Below, piece by piece: positions 53,852-63,162 of a stretch of DNA of 64,000 nucleotides (the stretch's first letter is position 1; every line of letters begins with the position of its first letter). A model generated the notes under the pieces. That model saw nothing but the letters and a program-made list of their open reading frames with translations, had not been told where the DNA came from and searched no databases. This stretch comes from Neomelitea salexigens DSM 19753 (GTDB taxonomy: Bacteria > Pseudomonadota > Gammaproteobacteria > Pseudomonadales > Spongiibacteraceae). The translations under genes and the position numbers were made by a program. Location: NCBI RefSeq assembly GCF_000422345.1, contig NZ_AULP01000002.1, positions 186,001 through 250,000 of the forward strand, written 5' to 3'.

Positions 53852-56584
53852 CTAGTTCAGCGGTGCGCGCCACTTTCCATCTCGATTGGCATCAAAGTAA
53901 ATGGGGTTACTCAGCGCCAGCGGACGCAAACCGGGGTAAAGCTGGCGGTAACGGTCACCCGCAGGCCCGCTTACCTCAACCACTACCCAGGCATCCTCCT
54001 CGACCACCAGCTCTATTACTTTGTGGTCGTTAGCCCGGCATGGCAGCTGACGATATATGCGACCGTTTACCCAAATTGTCATCTGCTCCAGCTCGACCCA
54101 GGGCGCAGAGCGCAGCTGCACATGTAACTCTGCCCTACGCCCCGCGAAGGTATCGCCAATACCCGCTCGTTGGTCACCCTCTCGCAGGGTAAGCGCCATA
54201 AACGGGCCGGTCGTCATAAAACTGCGCCCCTCAGACAGCGCCTCCACCAGCGCCGCCTCGCTGATGGGCAAGCCGCCCGACTCCGGAAGATAAATATAAT
54301 TTCTTGGGATCGCGGCGTGCTGACGACGACCATGGGAGTCGCTATTTCCCGTCGCACCGCGCCTGGCGCCCTGGTTCAGCAGCGAGAACCAGTCGTCACG
54401 CACTGTCTCATACACCTCAAATTCACTGCCGTTAAGCACTTCCAACAAGTCAAAATCAATATCGCGGGCACCGCTGGCCGGATCCACCTTCAGCAGGCTG
54501 TTATTGTTATCACTATTCAAGGGCAGTGCAGGGTCATACTCTTTCCCCACAGAAAGGTGCTCGAAAAACGCCAAGTCAGTGTCTAGCGGAGCAACAGCCC
54601 GTGGATGGTTTAGCTGAAACAGCGCGCCCGGATCGCGACGCTTAACATCGGCAATCAATTCGCGCAACGCTCTACCTTCAATTTTGGGAATACCGCCAGC
54701 GTATTGCTCCGGCCGCGCCTGCAGGGGAAATGCATTACTGTGGCCAATTGTGAACGGTGCCTTGGCAGTGTGCGCCATGCCCGTGAACTCACTGCCGACG
54801 ATAAGCTGCAGCACCCCGTTCAATCCCATCGCCGACACCGCACTCCGACCATCGACAATGCGATTGTGTTCTGATGCGACCAGAAGTTCGGCGCCCTGCG
54901 CGACAAAGCTGCGCAGGCGCTCTTGCAGGGGCAGTACCGAATCAAAGCTGGCGCCACTGTGAACGTGTAAATCAGCGCTTCGCCAGTCTTCGCTATACCA
55001 CGCTCGCTGGGGTGGCCGAATGGGCAACTCACTGCGCTGCCCGGCGACAACAGTCAGCAGGTATTCTTCGACGTCATATTCAATTCCGCGCCCCACCAGC
55101 ACGCGGTAGTGCCCCTCGGGTAAAGAAATACGCTCAGGGTCAGAGGGAACGCCGGCAAGGTCAATGCGATTCCCCTGATCTTCATTGCGCTGGGCAATCC
55201 CCCCTTCTGAAAACGCCAGCAAGTCGTCGCCAAACTCTGGGTCTGCCGTGCCGTTTACACCGAAAAAATACAAACTCATGGCAACATTGCGGGGCAAACT
55301 GAGTTCACCATTTTGGGTAAACAGCCAACGCCCCGAGTCATTGCGGCTATCCACCACCGATAACTCTCTCGCTTTGCGCTGCCCCCAGGGGGTCACTGCG
55401 CTAACCCTGACGCGCTGGGCACGATCGGGCAGGCGCACGCGAAAACTACCATCGGCATTAGGGCGCACCTGCGTTACGGCTCTTTCATGCCGGTCCCACA
55501 CCGAAAAGGACACCGCTTGGTGGCTGCTATAGCCACGCAGCTCGGGGCCCCGATAGATCTGGTCGGTGACCGATGCCACGTCGCTGCGCTTGCCTACCAC
55601 CACATTAAAGTTGGCGAGCAAGCGCTCCTTTTTGTCGATATCCATAAACCGGTTCTGCAACATCGACAACCAATTCAGGCGCTCACTTTGCATCCACAAA
55701 GGGCGCGTCATCCAGCCGTGCATACTGTAATCGGGAAACACCGCCAGGAACGTCGGTAGCGAGCGTCGTGTACCACTGGCAGTAATCAGCTCAGCCGACT
55801 CAAGCTGGACGCCATAACTGACCCCGGCCTCATAGGCGTCACTGCCAACCAGAATATTCCAGTCTGCGGGCATGAGACCATTGATCAACGAAGCGGTGTC
55901 GTGGCGATCTATCTGCTTTTGTGCAAAGCCCAATGTCGCCTCTGGCGTATAGCTCGAATAGCTAAAGGGCGACAGTGCCCGCTGCGAGTAGAGGGTAAAT
56001 AGACCGCTCAAACGCAGCGCAGGCCCCTCGGCATAACGGCTTATCTCTACCTGCACGTTCAGTGTTTGACTGTCTTCTTCAAGACGGTAGCGAACAATCT
56101 GACGCAAGCCGTCGCGCTGGCCCAGGGTAACGATTTCGGCACCACCATCACGAATTTCGGCGTGAATGCGCTGCACGGGAATCGCGGTGTCTTTGCTCAA
56201 ACCCGTCAGGAAATTGGCGTAGCTCCACTGGTCATCGTCCCGGTCACAGTAGCCAAGATCGACCAAGCTGCCACCGCCGCTAACGATGCCCGCGTCGTGT
56301 TCTACATCACTTATCGCCGCGCAAAGCACACCGTTACTGAGCCACCAATCACCCACGCCGGCAATCGCATCGGGCCCACCGCGGGGATAGCTATCCATCT
56401 TAGCCAACTGCATTTGCTCGGCACGCAACAGTGACGATACCGCCTCCGGCTCGGCATCCACATCAGGTAAAAATTCCAGCGGCGGGCGAACTAACGATTG
56501 CGCCAACACCGCAGAGGATAGCCCGCAGAAACATACGGCGAGCAAGGCTCGCGCGCGGCAAAAAAAGCGAGGGGGACGAGTCAT
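53852..56584 (-). CDS. Secreted CehA/McbA-type PHP metallohydrolase, 910 residues
   Basis: A large exported protein with a signal peptide (1-28, ending AVLA). Residues 30-500 form beta-rich regions without a family I can name (several sandwich-like stretches such as RVSAVTPWGQRK and GHYRVLVGRGIEYDV). The PHP-type metal site follows: DLHVHSG at about 537-543, ASEHN near 572, and GNSDSH near 745-750, the arrangement of the CehA/McbA family, which includes carbaryl hydrolases and other phosphoesterase-like enzymes. A final sandwich domain (about 800-910) closes it. Substrate unknown. It is codirectional with the alpha/beta hydrolase 36 bases upstream, so the two exported hydrolases are probably coexpressed. 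Confidence 0.85.
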   Translation of the reverse strand: MTRPPRFFCRARALLAVCFCGLSSAVLAQSLVRPPLEFLPDVDAEPEAVSSLLRAEQMQLAKMDSYPRGGPDAIAGVGDWWLSNGVLCAAISDVEHDAGIVSGGGSLVDLGYCDRDDDQWSYANFLTGLSKDTAIPVQRIHAEIRDGGAEIVTLGQRDGLRQIVRYRLEEDSQTLNVQVEISRYAEGPALRLSGLFTLYSQRALSPFSYSSYTPEATLGFAQKQIDRHDTASLINGLMPADWNILVGSDAYEAGVSYGVQLESAELITASGTRRSLPTFLAVFPDYSMHGWMTRPLWMQSERLNWLSMLQNRFMDIDKKERLLANFNVVVGKRSDVASVTDQIYRGPELRGYSSHQAVSFSVWDRHERAVTQVRPNADGSFRVRLPDRAQRVRVSAVTPWGQRKARELSVVDSRNDSGRWLFTQNGELSLPRNVAMSLYFFGVNGTADPEFGDDLLAFSEGGIAQRNEDQGNRIDLAGVPSDPERISLPEGHYRVLVGRGIEYDVEEYLLTVVAGQRSELPIRPPQRAWYSEDWRSADLHVHSGASFDSVLPLQERLRSFVAQGAELLVASEHNRIVDGRSAVSAMGLNGVLQLIVGSEFTGMAHTAKAPFTIGHSNAFPLQARPEQYAGGIPKIEGRALRELIADVKRRDPGALFQLNHPRAVAPLDTDLAFFEHLSVGKEYDPALPLNSDNNNSLLKVDPASGARDIDFDLLEVLNGSEFEVYETVRDDWFSLLNQGARRGATGNSDSHGRRQHAAIPRNYIYLPESGGLPISEAALVEALSEGRSFMTTGPFMALTLREGDQRAGIGDTFAGRRAELHVQLRSAPWVELEQMTIWVNGRIYRQLPCRANDHKVIELVVEEDAWVVVEVSGPAGDRYRQLYPGLRPLALSNPIYFDANRDGKWRAPLN

Positions 56585-56620
56585 TAAATATCCTTTTTCA
56601 TGAAAGGCCCCAAAAATGCG

Positions 56621-57754
56621 TTATGGCAGCTGTACGCTGACATCTGATTGCTCGGCCGGCAGTTGCTCGCCAAGAAAACGCTTAGCAGCCACACGCTGCT
56701 GCTGGCCTAAAGCGAAATGTGATTCTAAGAATGCATAAATCGCCAGGGTATTTAGCCAATGCTGACGAATCGGGTTCATCGCCGTCGGCAGCGGCATCTG
56801 CGTACACAGTTTGGGATGCTCAGCAAAAATTAAGCCCTCTTCCAAGCTGCCTAATTCGTGACTCCAATCATCGTCTTCGGTTTTCTCCAAGCCTTGATTG
56901 ACTTGCCGACAACCCAAACTGTCCGGGTTGTCCATCCATCGCAGGGCACGAGCCAAGCTGGCAAAGCCAGTGTGCGAAGCGCCATCAATGGTAACCAGTG
57001 TCGCACCGGGCACCCTCTGAGGAATATCGGCGGCATTATCCTGATAGCTGATCATCGGGTCTATGGGCGAGGCTATCATCATAAAAGGCAGTGGTCGGCT
57101 CTGGAAAAAAGCAGGGCCAAACATGTAGCTGGGCCCGGCAATCGACACCGCCGCACTGACACGGGGGTCGTGCAAACGCGGATGAAAGGCGACCATTGTC
57201 GATGTCATACCGCCCAGCGACAATCCAATCGCGGCAATACGCGAGTCGTCAATATGCTGGTAAAACTGGTTGCCCTGCTCGGCATTCCAGCTTAGGAATT
57301 GGTCAATCAGGAAACTGATATCTCCGGGCTGATTCACCACGTCTTTTACCAATGGGCCGCCAGGGGCATTAAAATTGGTAAGCGGGTAGTCCATTGCCGC
57401 CACAATATAACCGTGGCTGGCCAAATGCTCGGCCAAATAACGGCCGCCGGTTCGGTCCGACATAAAGCCGTGGCTATATATCACCAGTGGTGCGCGACCA
57501 TGCAGCACCTCGGGCAGCCATATACGCGTTTTCAGCTCGCGCTCATCGCTACCGGAAAAATCGCCATTCGCCTGCATAGGCCGCGTGTCGTCTACAAGCG
57601 TGACATCAAAAAATGTCACCTCTTGAGGGCCGGCTTGCAACCACTGCGCCGACGCCGAATCGGCCGCCAGAGGTTCAGGCTTTTTAGTAAAGACAAATAC
57701 GGCGGCAGCCGCCCCGACGAGCACCAAGAGTGCCAAAAGAATTTTCTTTAACAT
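56621..57754 (-). CDS. Membrane-anchored or secreted alpha/beta hydrolase (dienelactone hydrolase-like)
   Basis: A 377-residue protein with an N-terminal hydrophobic segment (3-22; KILLALLVLVGAAAAVFVF), probably a signal anchor. The alpha/beta hydrolase core shows VIYSHGFMSDRTGGRYLAEHL (oxyanion region, about 90-110), the nucleophile elbow GLSLGGM (Ser near residue 175) and ASHTGF with the catalytic His near 260. It resembles platelet-activating-factor acetylhydrolase/dienelactone hydrolase relatives that act on small esters. It immediately precedes the secreted PHP hydrolase gene. Confidence 0.88.
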   Translation of the reverse strand: MLKKILLALLVLVGAAAAVFVFTKKPEPLAADSASAQWLQAGPQEVTFFDVTLVDDTRPMQANGDFSGSDERELKTRIWLPEVLHGRAPLVIYSHGFMSDRTGGRYLAEHLASHGYIVAAMDYPLTNFNAPGGPLVKDVVNQPGDISFLIDQFLSWNAEQGNQFYQHIDDSRIAAIGLSLGGMTSTMVAFHPRLHDPRVSAAVSIAGPSYMFGPAFFQSRPLPFMMIASPIDPMISYQDNAADIPQRVPGATLVTIDGASHTGFASLARALRWMDNPDSLGCRQVNQGLEKTEDDDWSHELGSLEEGLIFAEHPKLCTQMPLPTAMNPIRQHWLNTLAIYAFLESHFALGQQQRVAAKRFLGEQLPAEQSDVSVQLP

Positions 57755-57831
57755 ATGCGGCTATCTTAGGAGAAACAGAAAGCCGTAACTTAACAAGAGC
57801 CGCGCCGCGACTCCACATTCGCCATCAATAT

Positions 57832-57870
57832 CGGGATAAAAAAGCAGCCAGAGGCAACTTTTTTATCCCG
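57832..57870 (-). terminator. 13-bp inverted repeat hairpin after fpr
   Basis: CGGGATAAAAAAG (57832-57844) and CTTTTTTATCCCG (57858-57870) are perfect inverted repeats around a 13-base spacer that itself can form GCC/GGC. It lies 20 bases beyond the fpr stop and upstream of the hydrolase gene. The A/T tracts inside the stem suggest a bidirectional terminator of unusual form. Confidence 0.6.
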
Positions 57871-57890
57871 CGACCACGCCTCTACCAGCC

Positions 57891-58664
57891 TCAGTGCTCA
57901 ACAAATGCCCGCTCAATCACGTAGTGCCCGTAGTCGCCCGCGCGCGTTTCGCGAAATCCCAGGCTGTGGAGCAACTGCGTACTCTCCTTTAGCATGGCCG
58001 GGCTGCCGCACAACATGAAGCGATCATGTTCGGGATTCAGGGCCGGCAAACCCACATCGGACATGAGTTTTCCGCAGCGTATTAAGTCTGTTAAGCGGCC
58101 ATTGTTGCGATACGCCTCTCGGGTTACCGTTGGGTAATACAACAGCTTGTCGCGCACCAGCTCGCCAAAGTACTCGTTGCCGGGCAACTCTTCACAAATC
58201 AGCTTTTGGTAAGCCAGCTCGCTCTGGTAACGAACCCCGTGGGTTAAAATCACCTTATCGTACTGCTCGTAGAGCTCCGGGTCTTTAATCAGGCTCATGA
58301 AGGGCGCCAAACCGGTTCCCGTAGAGAGCAGGTACAAGTTGCGCCCGGGCAACAGATTGTCTGCTATCAATGTTCCGGTCGGTTTACGGCTCACCAGCAC
58401 CTCGTCGCCCACGCGTATTTTTTGCAATTGCGACGTCAGCGGCCCATCGGGAACCTTAATACTGAAAAACTCCAGCTCATCTTCGTAGTTAGCACTCACC
58501 AGGCTGTAGGCACGCATTAGCGGGCGTCCGGCCTGCGGTAAACCGATCATGGTGAAGTGACCGTTTTTATATCGAAATGAAGGGTCGCGGCTGGTTTTAA
58601 AGCTGAACAGCGTATCATTCCAATGATGCACGCTCGTTACTCGCTCAGAACTTATCGTCTTCAT
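57891..58664 (-). CDS. fpr: Ferredoxin/flavodoxin-NADP reductase
   Basis: A 257-residue FAD enzyme that moves electrons between NADPH and ferredoxin or flavodoxin, important in oxidative stress and iron-sulfur repair. FAD motif RAYSLVSA (about 50-57), NADP-binding STGTGLAPFMSL (about 114-125), CGSPAML (about 220-226), and the C-terminal YVIERAFVEH typical of bacterial FPR subclass I from Pseudomonas and Azotobacter. It is divergent from a LysR gene, the arrangement of fprA-finR in Pseudomonas. Confidence 0.95.
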   Translation of the reverse strand: MKTISSERVTSVHHWNDTLFSFKTSRDPSFRYKNGHFTMIGLPQAGRPLMRAYSLVSANYEDELEFFSIKVPDGPLTSQLQKIRVGDEVLVSRKPTGTLIADNLLPGRNLYLLSTGTGLAPFMSLIKDPELYEQYDKVILTHGVRYQSELAYQKLICEELPGNEYFGELVRDKLLYYPTVTREAYRNNGRLTDLIRCGKLMSDVGLPALNPEHDRFMLCGSPAMLKESTQLLHSLGFRETRAGDYGHYVIERAFVEH

Positions 58665-58784
58665 TGCTCACCTCGTTGATACTGTGCTACTTGGCTGCTG
58701 CCATTGAATTTGCAGTTACTGTACGTCGCGGCTAACATATCGGCAAAACAACTTATTTGAATTTAAATAATCGGATCAATTGAT

Positions 58785-59663
58785 ATGCATTACACACTTC
58801 GCCAGCTAGAAGTCTTTCTCGCGGCCGCCCATACCGAGAACATCACTCGCGCCGCCCAACAGCTATCAATGTCCCAGTCCGCCGCGTCCAGCGCACTAAA
58901 AGACCTGGAGAAACAGTTTTCTATTCAATTGTTTGACCGCGTCGGTAAACGACTGCAAATCAATGAGTTAGGCCGCGCCCTCAGGCCGCAAGCGGAATCT
59001 TTACTCGACCAGGCACAGGCCTTAGAACACGCCTTTAAACAACATGACTGTATTGGTGAAATTAAAATTGGCGCTACGCTGACCATTGGTAATTACCTTG
59101 CCGTGGACATCATGGCGGAGTTCATTCAACGCCACCCCAGCGCCAGCGTGCAGCTGCATGTCGCCAACACGGAGGCCATCGGCCAACAGGTGCTCAGCTT
59201 TAATTTGGATATGGGGCTGATTGAAGGCGAGTTCCAACACCCCGATTTGGAGGTAACGCCCTGGCGAGAGGACGAGCTGCAAGTGTTTTGCAGCCCGCAG
59301 CACCCACTTGCCAAGAAAAGCTCATTGACAGACGACGACCTTGTAAAGGCTCAGTGGATACTGCGCGAGCCGGGTTCGGGTACACGCCAAGCGTTTGATC
59401 GCGCCATGCACGATCTGCTGCCAAACATGACAATTGGTCTGGAGCTGCAACATACAGAGGCAATCAAACGTGCGGTCGAGAACGGCTTGGGCATCGGCTG
59501 CCTGTCACGCGTCTCACTGGAAGCGGCCATAGATAGCGGCCGCATCATCGCTCTCCCTACTCCGAGTCGGGACCTGCGACGCAACTTCTACTTCATTTTG
59601 CACCGCCAAAAATACCGCAGCGAGGGGATCATTCGCTGGCTCGAGCTATGCCAAAACAGTTAG
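58785..59663 (+). CDS. LysR family regulator, FinR-like
   Basis: A 292-residue LysR protein. The winged helix-turn-helix occupies 1-60 (LRQLEVFLAAAHTENITRAAQQLSMSQSAASSALKDLE), the effector domain the rest (LREPGSGTRQAFDRAM is the CysB/CbbR-type ligand-binding loop). Position divergent from fpr with 120 bases between starts suggests it activates fpr under redox stress, as FinR does in Pseudomonas. The stop TAG lies at the edge of a palindromic repeat shared with the MITE-like element at 668. Confidence 0.88.
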   Translation: MHYTLRQLEVFLAAAHTENITRAAQQLSMSQSAASSALKDLEKQFSIQLFDRVGKRLQINELGRALRPQAESLLDQAQALEHAFKQHDCIGEIKIGATLTIGNYLAVDIMAEFIQRHPSASVQLHVANTEAIGQQVLSFNLDMGLIEGEFQHPDLEVTPWREDELQVFCSPQHPLAKKSSLTDDDLVKAQWILREPGSGTRQAFDRAMHDLLPNMTIGLELQHTEAIKRAVENGLGIGCLSRVSLEAAIDSGRIIALPTPSRDLRRNFYFILHRQKYRSEGIIRWLELCQNS

Positions 59664-59683
59664 GACCTGTTAACAGGCCCTAG
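59663..59683. repeat. Palindromic repeat GGACCTGTTAACAGGCCCTAG between convergent stop codons
   Basis: The palindrome GGACCTGTT/AACAGGCCC (one mismatch) occupies 59663-59680 and is followed by TAG. The LysR stop (59661-59663) and the MFS stop (CTA at 59680-59682) lie on its two edges. Sequence GTTAACAGGCCCTAG is identical to 923-937, the right end of the 668-935 element, and the whole matches that locus with its insert removed. It may be an empty target site, a solo remnant, or a short shared terminator-like palindrome. Confidence 0.75.
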
Positions 59684-60891
59684 TGAGCCTCTGCATAACT
59701 ATCCGCTTCCACCTGGCGAGCGTAGAGAGAGGGGCGCGGCAAGACTATTAGCGCCAGCACAGAGCAAAGCGCCATGGTTATTGTCATCGGCCACAACTGA
59801 TCACTGACAAAACGCGTGGACAGGGCGCTGACAAGCGCGCCAATTAAATACTGGCCACTGCCCAGCAACGCCGACGCAATGCCACTGTGCTTGGGAAAAA
59901 AGTGCAGGCAGCAGGCCTGGGTATTGCCCATAACCCCACCCAGAGCACCCACACTCACCACAATTAGCCCGACCACTAACCACAAAGGCGGGTTAAACGG
60001 TGTGACAAGCAGCAAACCGATGCACGCAACCCCCTGCAGCATCACCGCACCATAAAGTATTTTGGCCGCAGGCAAGGTATTGAGCAGATAGTTATTCACC
60101 CGGTTGGCGATCGCCAGGGTAACAATATTGGCCGCAAACAGAATCGAAAACACAGCCTCACTCTGCCCGTAGTGCTCCATATACACCACGGCGGAATTGA
60201 CTAGGAAGGTCATCATCACCGCGAAAGTCAGGCCTTGTACCAACACATAGCGCATAGCCACGCGGTGACGCAATACATGGCGATAGCGCTGCAACAAACT
60301 CTGCGCGGGCCCCGGTAATGCTGAGGCGTCGGTAACGTGGAGGAAGCGCCACGTTGCCAGTAGCACCACAGAGGCGTAGGCCGCCAAGGCAACGAAAACG
60401 GCTCGCCAGCCGCTCAAGGTATAGAGCAGCGTGCCCAGTGCTGGCGCGATGGCAGGCGCGAAGATCGTAATCAACGCGATCAGTGCGAACAGTTTGGCAG
60501 TCGCTTGCCCCTCCGTGTTATCGCGAATAATCGCCGGCACCACAACGGAAGCAAAACCACCGCCGACAGCCTGCAATACCCGGGCGAACCAAAAGACCTC
60601 CAGGCTTTCAGCAAAGGCCAGAATTACGCTGGCGACAAAAAAGATCGCCAAACCACCAAACAATACCGGCCGGCGGCCCCAGTAGTCACTGAGGGGCCCG
60701 CCGCAAAACTGTCCAAAGCTCAGGCCCAAAATATACAGACTTACGGTGATCGCCAGCTGCTGCACCGGCACAGAAAAGTCCCGGGCGATAGCCGGAATTG
60801 TCGGCAAATACAGGTCGATAGCCAAAGGTGACAAGGCAAAAATCGACGCTAGCAGAAAGGTAATGGGCAGCGACACCGCTCGCGAATTCAT
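59680..60891 (-). CDS. Bcr/CflA-type multidrug efflux MFS transporter
   Basis: A 403-residue inner-membrane exporter from the ATG at 60891, which has TGGAG six bases upstream. About 12 transmembrane helices. The N-terminal ALSPLAIDLYLPTIPAIARDF (about 16-36), the loop motif GPLSDYWGRRPVLFGGL (about 64-80) and the drug:H+ antiporter motif C region VVPAIIRDN fit the Bcr/CflA family. It is divergent from a MarR repressor with a good candidate operator between. Confidence 0.93.
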   Translation of the reverse strand: MNSRAVSLPITFLLASIFALSPLAIDLYLPTIPAIARDFSVPVQQLAITVSLYILGLSFGQFCGGPLSDYWGRRPVLFGGLAIFFVASVILAFAESLEVFWFARVLQAVGGGFASVVVPAIIRDNTEGQATAKLFALIALITIFAPAIAPALGTLLYTLSGWRAVFVALAAYASVVLLATWRFLHVTDASALPGPAQSLLQRYRHVLRHRVAMRYVLVQGLTFAVMMTFLVNSAVVYMEHYGQSEAVFSILFAANIVTLAIANRVNNYLLNTLPAAKILYGAVMLQGVACIGLLLVTPFNPPLWLVVGLIVVSVGALGGVMGNTQACCLHFFPKHSGIASALLGSGQYLIGALVSALSTRFVSDQLWPMTITMALCSVLALIVLPRPSLYARQVEADSYAEAH

Positions 60892-60931
60892 AACGGCTCC
60901 AGTTAGGCAAGCGAGCAGAGTAACTGGCAAC

Positions 60932-60949
60932 TATCTTTCTAGCAAGATA
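60932..60949. promoter_or_regulatory. Candidate MarR operator
   Basis: The inverted repeat TATCTT-TCTAGC-AAGATA lies in the 90-base region between the divergent MFS and marR starts, 33 bases before the marR ATG. Dyad length and position are typical of MarR-family operators; binding would repress both genes. Confidence 0.55.
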
Positions 60950-60981
60950 AAATTCTTTTCCCACACGACGGAAACAACGCG

Positions 60982-61470
60982 ATGGACGACCGACGCATAG
61001 GCATTGCCGAGCTGCGTGAACAGCAACGCGAGAACTGGCCCCAAGCCTACAGAGATTGCCAACCTTCGATATTGAGACTGCTGCGAAGCGCCGATGACTA
61101 TTTGCGTGCCGGCAGCGAGCAGCTAGGCAGCCACAACCTATTGCCAGCAGAGTTTGATGTGCTCGCGGCACTGCGCCGCCAACCGCCGCCGCACTGCGTT
61201 AGCCCGACGGCACTGTGCAAGGCGTTGTTGATGAGCAGCGGCGGTTTAACCAAGCTGCTGAAACGGCTGGAAACGGCGGGCTTGATTGAGCGCCCCGCCA
61301 ATCCCGATGATGGCCGCAGCCAATTAGTGAAACTCAGCCCTTCGGGAATACGCCGTGCTGAACAGGCGATGACAACACTGTGTGAGCTGCAAAAACAGTG
61401 GCTCGCACCGCTGGCTGATGATCAGCGCCAACAGCTTAGCCAATTACTGGATCAGTTGTTGGCGCGCTAA
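60982..61470 (+). CDS. MarR family regulator of the divergent efflux gene
   Basis: A 162-residue dimeric winged helix protein. The DNA-binding core is SPTALCKALLMSSGGLTKLLKRLETAGLIERPANPDDGRSQLVKLSP (about 74-120), with recognition helix SSGGLTKLLKRLE and the wing NPDDGRSQLV. N- and C-terminal helices form the dimer interface. Neighbouring the Bcr/CflA gene it most likely acts as ligand-relieved repressor. GGAAACAACGCG precedes the ATG. Confidence 0.92.
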   Translation: MDDRRIGIAELREQQRENWPQAYRDCQPSILRLLRSADDYLRAGSEQLGSHNLLPAEFDVLAALRRQPPPHCVSPTALCKALLMSSGGLTKLLKRLETAGLIERPANPDDGRSQLVKLSPSGIRRAEQAMTTLCELQKQWLAPLADDQRQQLSQLLDQLLAR

Positions 61471-61486
61471 GAGTGCGCTTAGCCGC

Positions 61487-63124
61487 CTACCACTGCCAGC
61501 GCAAGCTCCAATAGAAATCGACTTCCTTGCTATCCAGGCGCGCCTCGTCGTCGACATCATCGGCCAGGGGCACTGCCGCCACCCAGTGACTACTCAAACC
61601 GTAGGGCATCTCCAAGCTCACCCCAAGGCCTGCATCGGCCAGGTTTTGCCACTCGCCGAGTTCATCGTCGGTGTCAGTAAACCTGGCGGCACCATACTCG
61701 ACAAACAGCGCAGGCGTTAACGTAAGATCGCGCCATGCGTACTCACGCTGAATCGCCATGCTGGCGTGCACACCGTCATCGCCAACAAGCGTGCCCGGCA
61801 ACCAGGCTGACAAGCTGCTGCCGCCACCCAGCACCCACTGGCGCTGCTGAGGCAGTTGTGTATTGTCGGTCCACTGTCCCTGCGCCGACAGCCGCAACTC
61901 CGTGTTGCCACTGAGTGCAAGCGTCATCGCCACCGCGGGCTTGGCAATCAGATACTCGGCGCTGCGTCGGCCAATCGCCACCTTCGCTGTTGGCTCTTGG
62001 CCAAGACTGCCATCGTCATCGCTCAACCCCAGCTCCGTGGCAAACTCCATTCGCGCGAATACCGGGCGACCCAACCACTGCTCGCGCAGGGTGTAGCGCG
62101 CACCGAGCTCCAGAGACACGAAGCGTTCCTCCAAAAGCGCATCGCCACCGGCTTGGGGCTCAATGCGTGAGTCCACATAGGAGAGGCGCTCAAAGACATT
62201 AAAACGACGCAGGGGGTTGCTAAACAGCAGTTGCTCACCACGCAGACTTGCCTGCTGAATCTCGGCATCCAGCGGCAGTGTCAGCACCTGCTGTTGAATA
62301 GGGCAACTAATCAATGGCGGCAGGCAAAACCCACCCCCGCTGCTCGTTACGACAACCTCGGGGGCGCGCTCATAACGAATATAGGATAGATCAATGCCGT
62401 AGAGCCCGTAGCGTAACGGCTGGTCGACGCTGACCTCGACTTGCTGGTAATCATCGCCATCACCAGTTTCACCCCAGTCGCGAATAACCGTTTGCGCATT
62501 GGCCTTCAGTTCGGTGCCAGTGGCAAAACGGTGGGCAAGACCCACACGGGCAAAATATCGCCCCAAAAACCGGCTACCGCGGTTATTGAGCTCCACATCA
62601 ACATCCGTGGCATCGCTATCGGCAGCCTCGCGCTCTACGAAGTCCAGAATCACCTCATTGTCTGCATGGGCCTCGTAGCTAATGCTGTACTCCAGCCCCG
62701 CTCGCTCCGCGTATATCGACGCGGGCACCCGAGCGCGGTCAAACTCGTGCAGTTGCAGGTTGTCATCACCTACCAGGCCAGAGAAAAAGTGGGTGAGCAA
62801 GGGCGCACCTCGAAGGCCCTTCACACGATTTTGAGAGACCATTACCGTCACGGTGTCGCCAAGCCGGAAATAACTCAGCCCCACTAACAGGTGCCCCATA
62901 TTGTAGTAGCGGCGACTCAATGCGGTGATCGCCGCAGAGGGGCTATCTGCGCCGTCCAGGATCGCCTGCAGCTGCGCCTCTGAAAGGTAAGGCGCTTCCT
63001 GAACACGCAGCAACACACCGTTAATCTCCCGCTGCACGTAGCTACCTTGGTATTGTTTCGCAAACTCGACTTGTTGTTGCGTCGCCAGCTGCGGCGGCAT
63101 CACGGGTGGCAAATCAATTGCCAT
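61487..63124 (-). CDS. Two-partner secretion outer-membrane transporter (TpsB, ShlB/FhaC/HecB family)
   Basis: A 545-residue protein. Residues 25-105 form a POTRA-like region (GSYVQREINGVLLRVQEAPYLSEAQLQAILDG, SRRYYNMGHLLVGLSYFR), followed by a 16-strand FhaC-type barrel with the QRQWVLGGGSSLSAWLPGTLVGDDG motif (the conserved L6-like loop region, about 426-450) and a terminal aromatic strand DFYWSLRWQW. AAGGAG eight bases before the ATG defines the start, yet no signal peptide is visible at the N-terminus (MAIDLPPVMPPQLATQ). Its TpsA substrate is probably beyond the right edge. It starts 38 bases after the OmpA/TSP3 gene. Confidence 0.88.
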   Translation of the reverse strand: MAIDLPPVMPPQLATQQQVEFAKQYQGSYVQREINGVLLRVQEAPYLSEAQLQAILDGADSPSAAITALSRRYYNMGHLLVGLSYFRLGDTVTVMVSQNRVKGLRGAPLLTHFFSGLVGDDNLQLHEFDRARVPASIYAERAGLEYSISYEAHADNEVILDFVEREAADSDATDVDVELNNRGSRFLGRYFARVGLAHRFATGTELKANAQTVIRDWGETGDGDDYQQVEVSVDQPLRYGLYGIDLSYIRYERAPEVVVTSSGGGFCLPPLISCPIQQQVLTLPLDAEIQQASLRGEQLLFSNPLRRFNVFERLSYVDSRIEPQAGGDALLEERFVSLELGARYTLREQWLGRPVFARMEFATELGLSDDDGSLGQEPTAKVAIGRRSAEYLIAKPAVAMTLALSGNTELRLSAQGQWTDNTQLPQQRQWVLGGGSSLSAWLPGTLVGDDGVHASMAIQREYAWRDLTLTPALFVEYGAARFTDTDDELGEWQNLADAGLGVSLEMPYGLSSHWVAAVPLADDVDDEARLDSKEVDFYWSLRWQW

Positions 63125-63162
63125 GTTCTTTCTCCTTAAACTGGAATTATCGGTATCACTAA

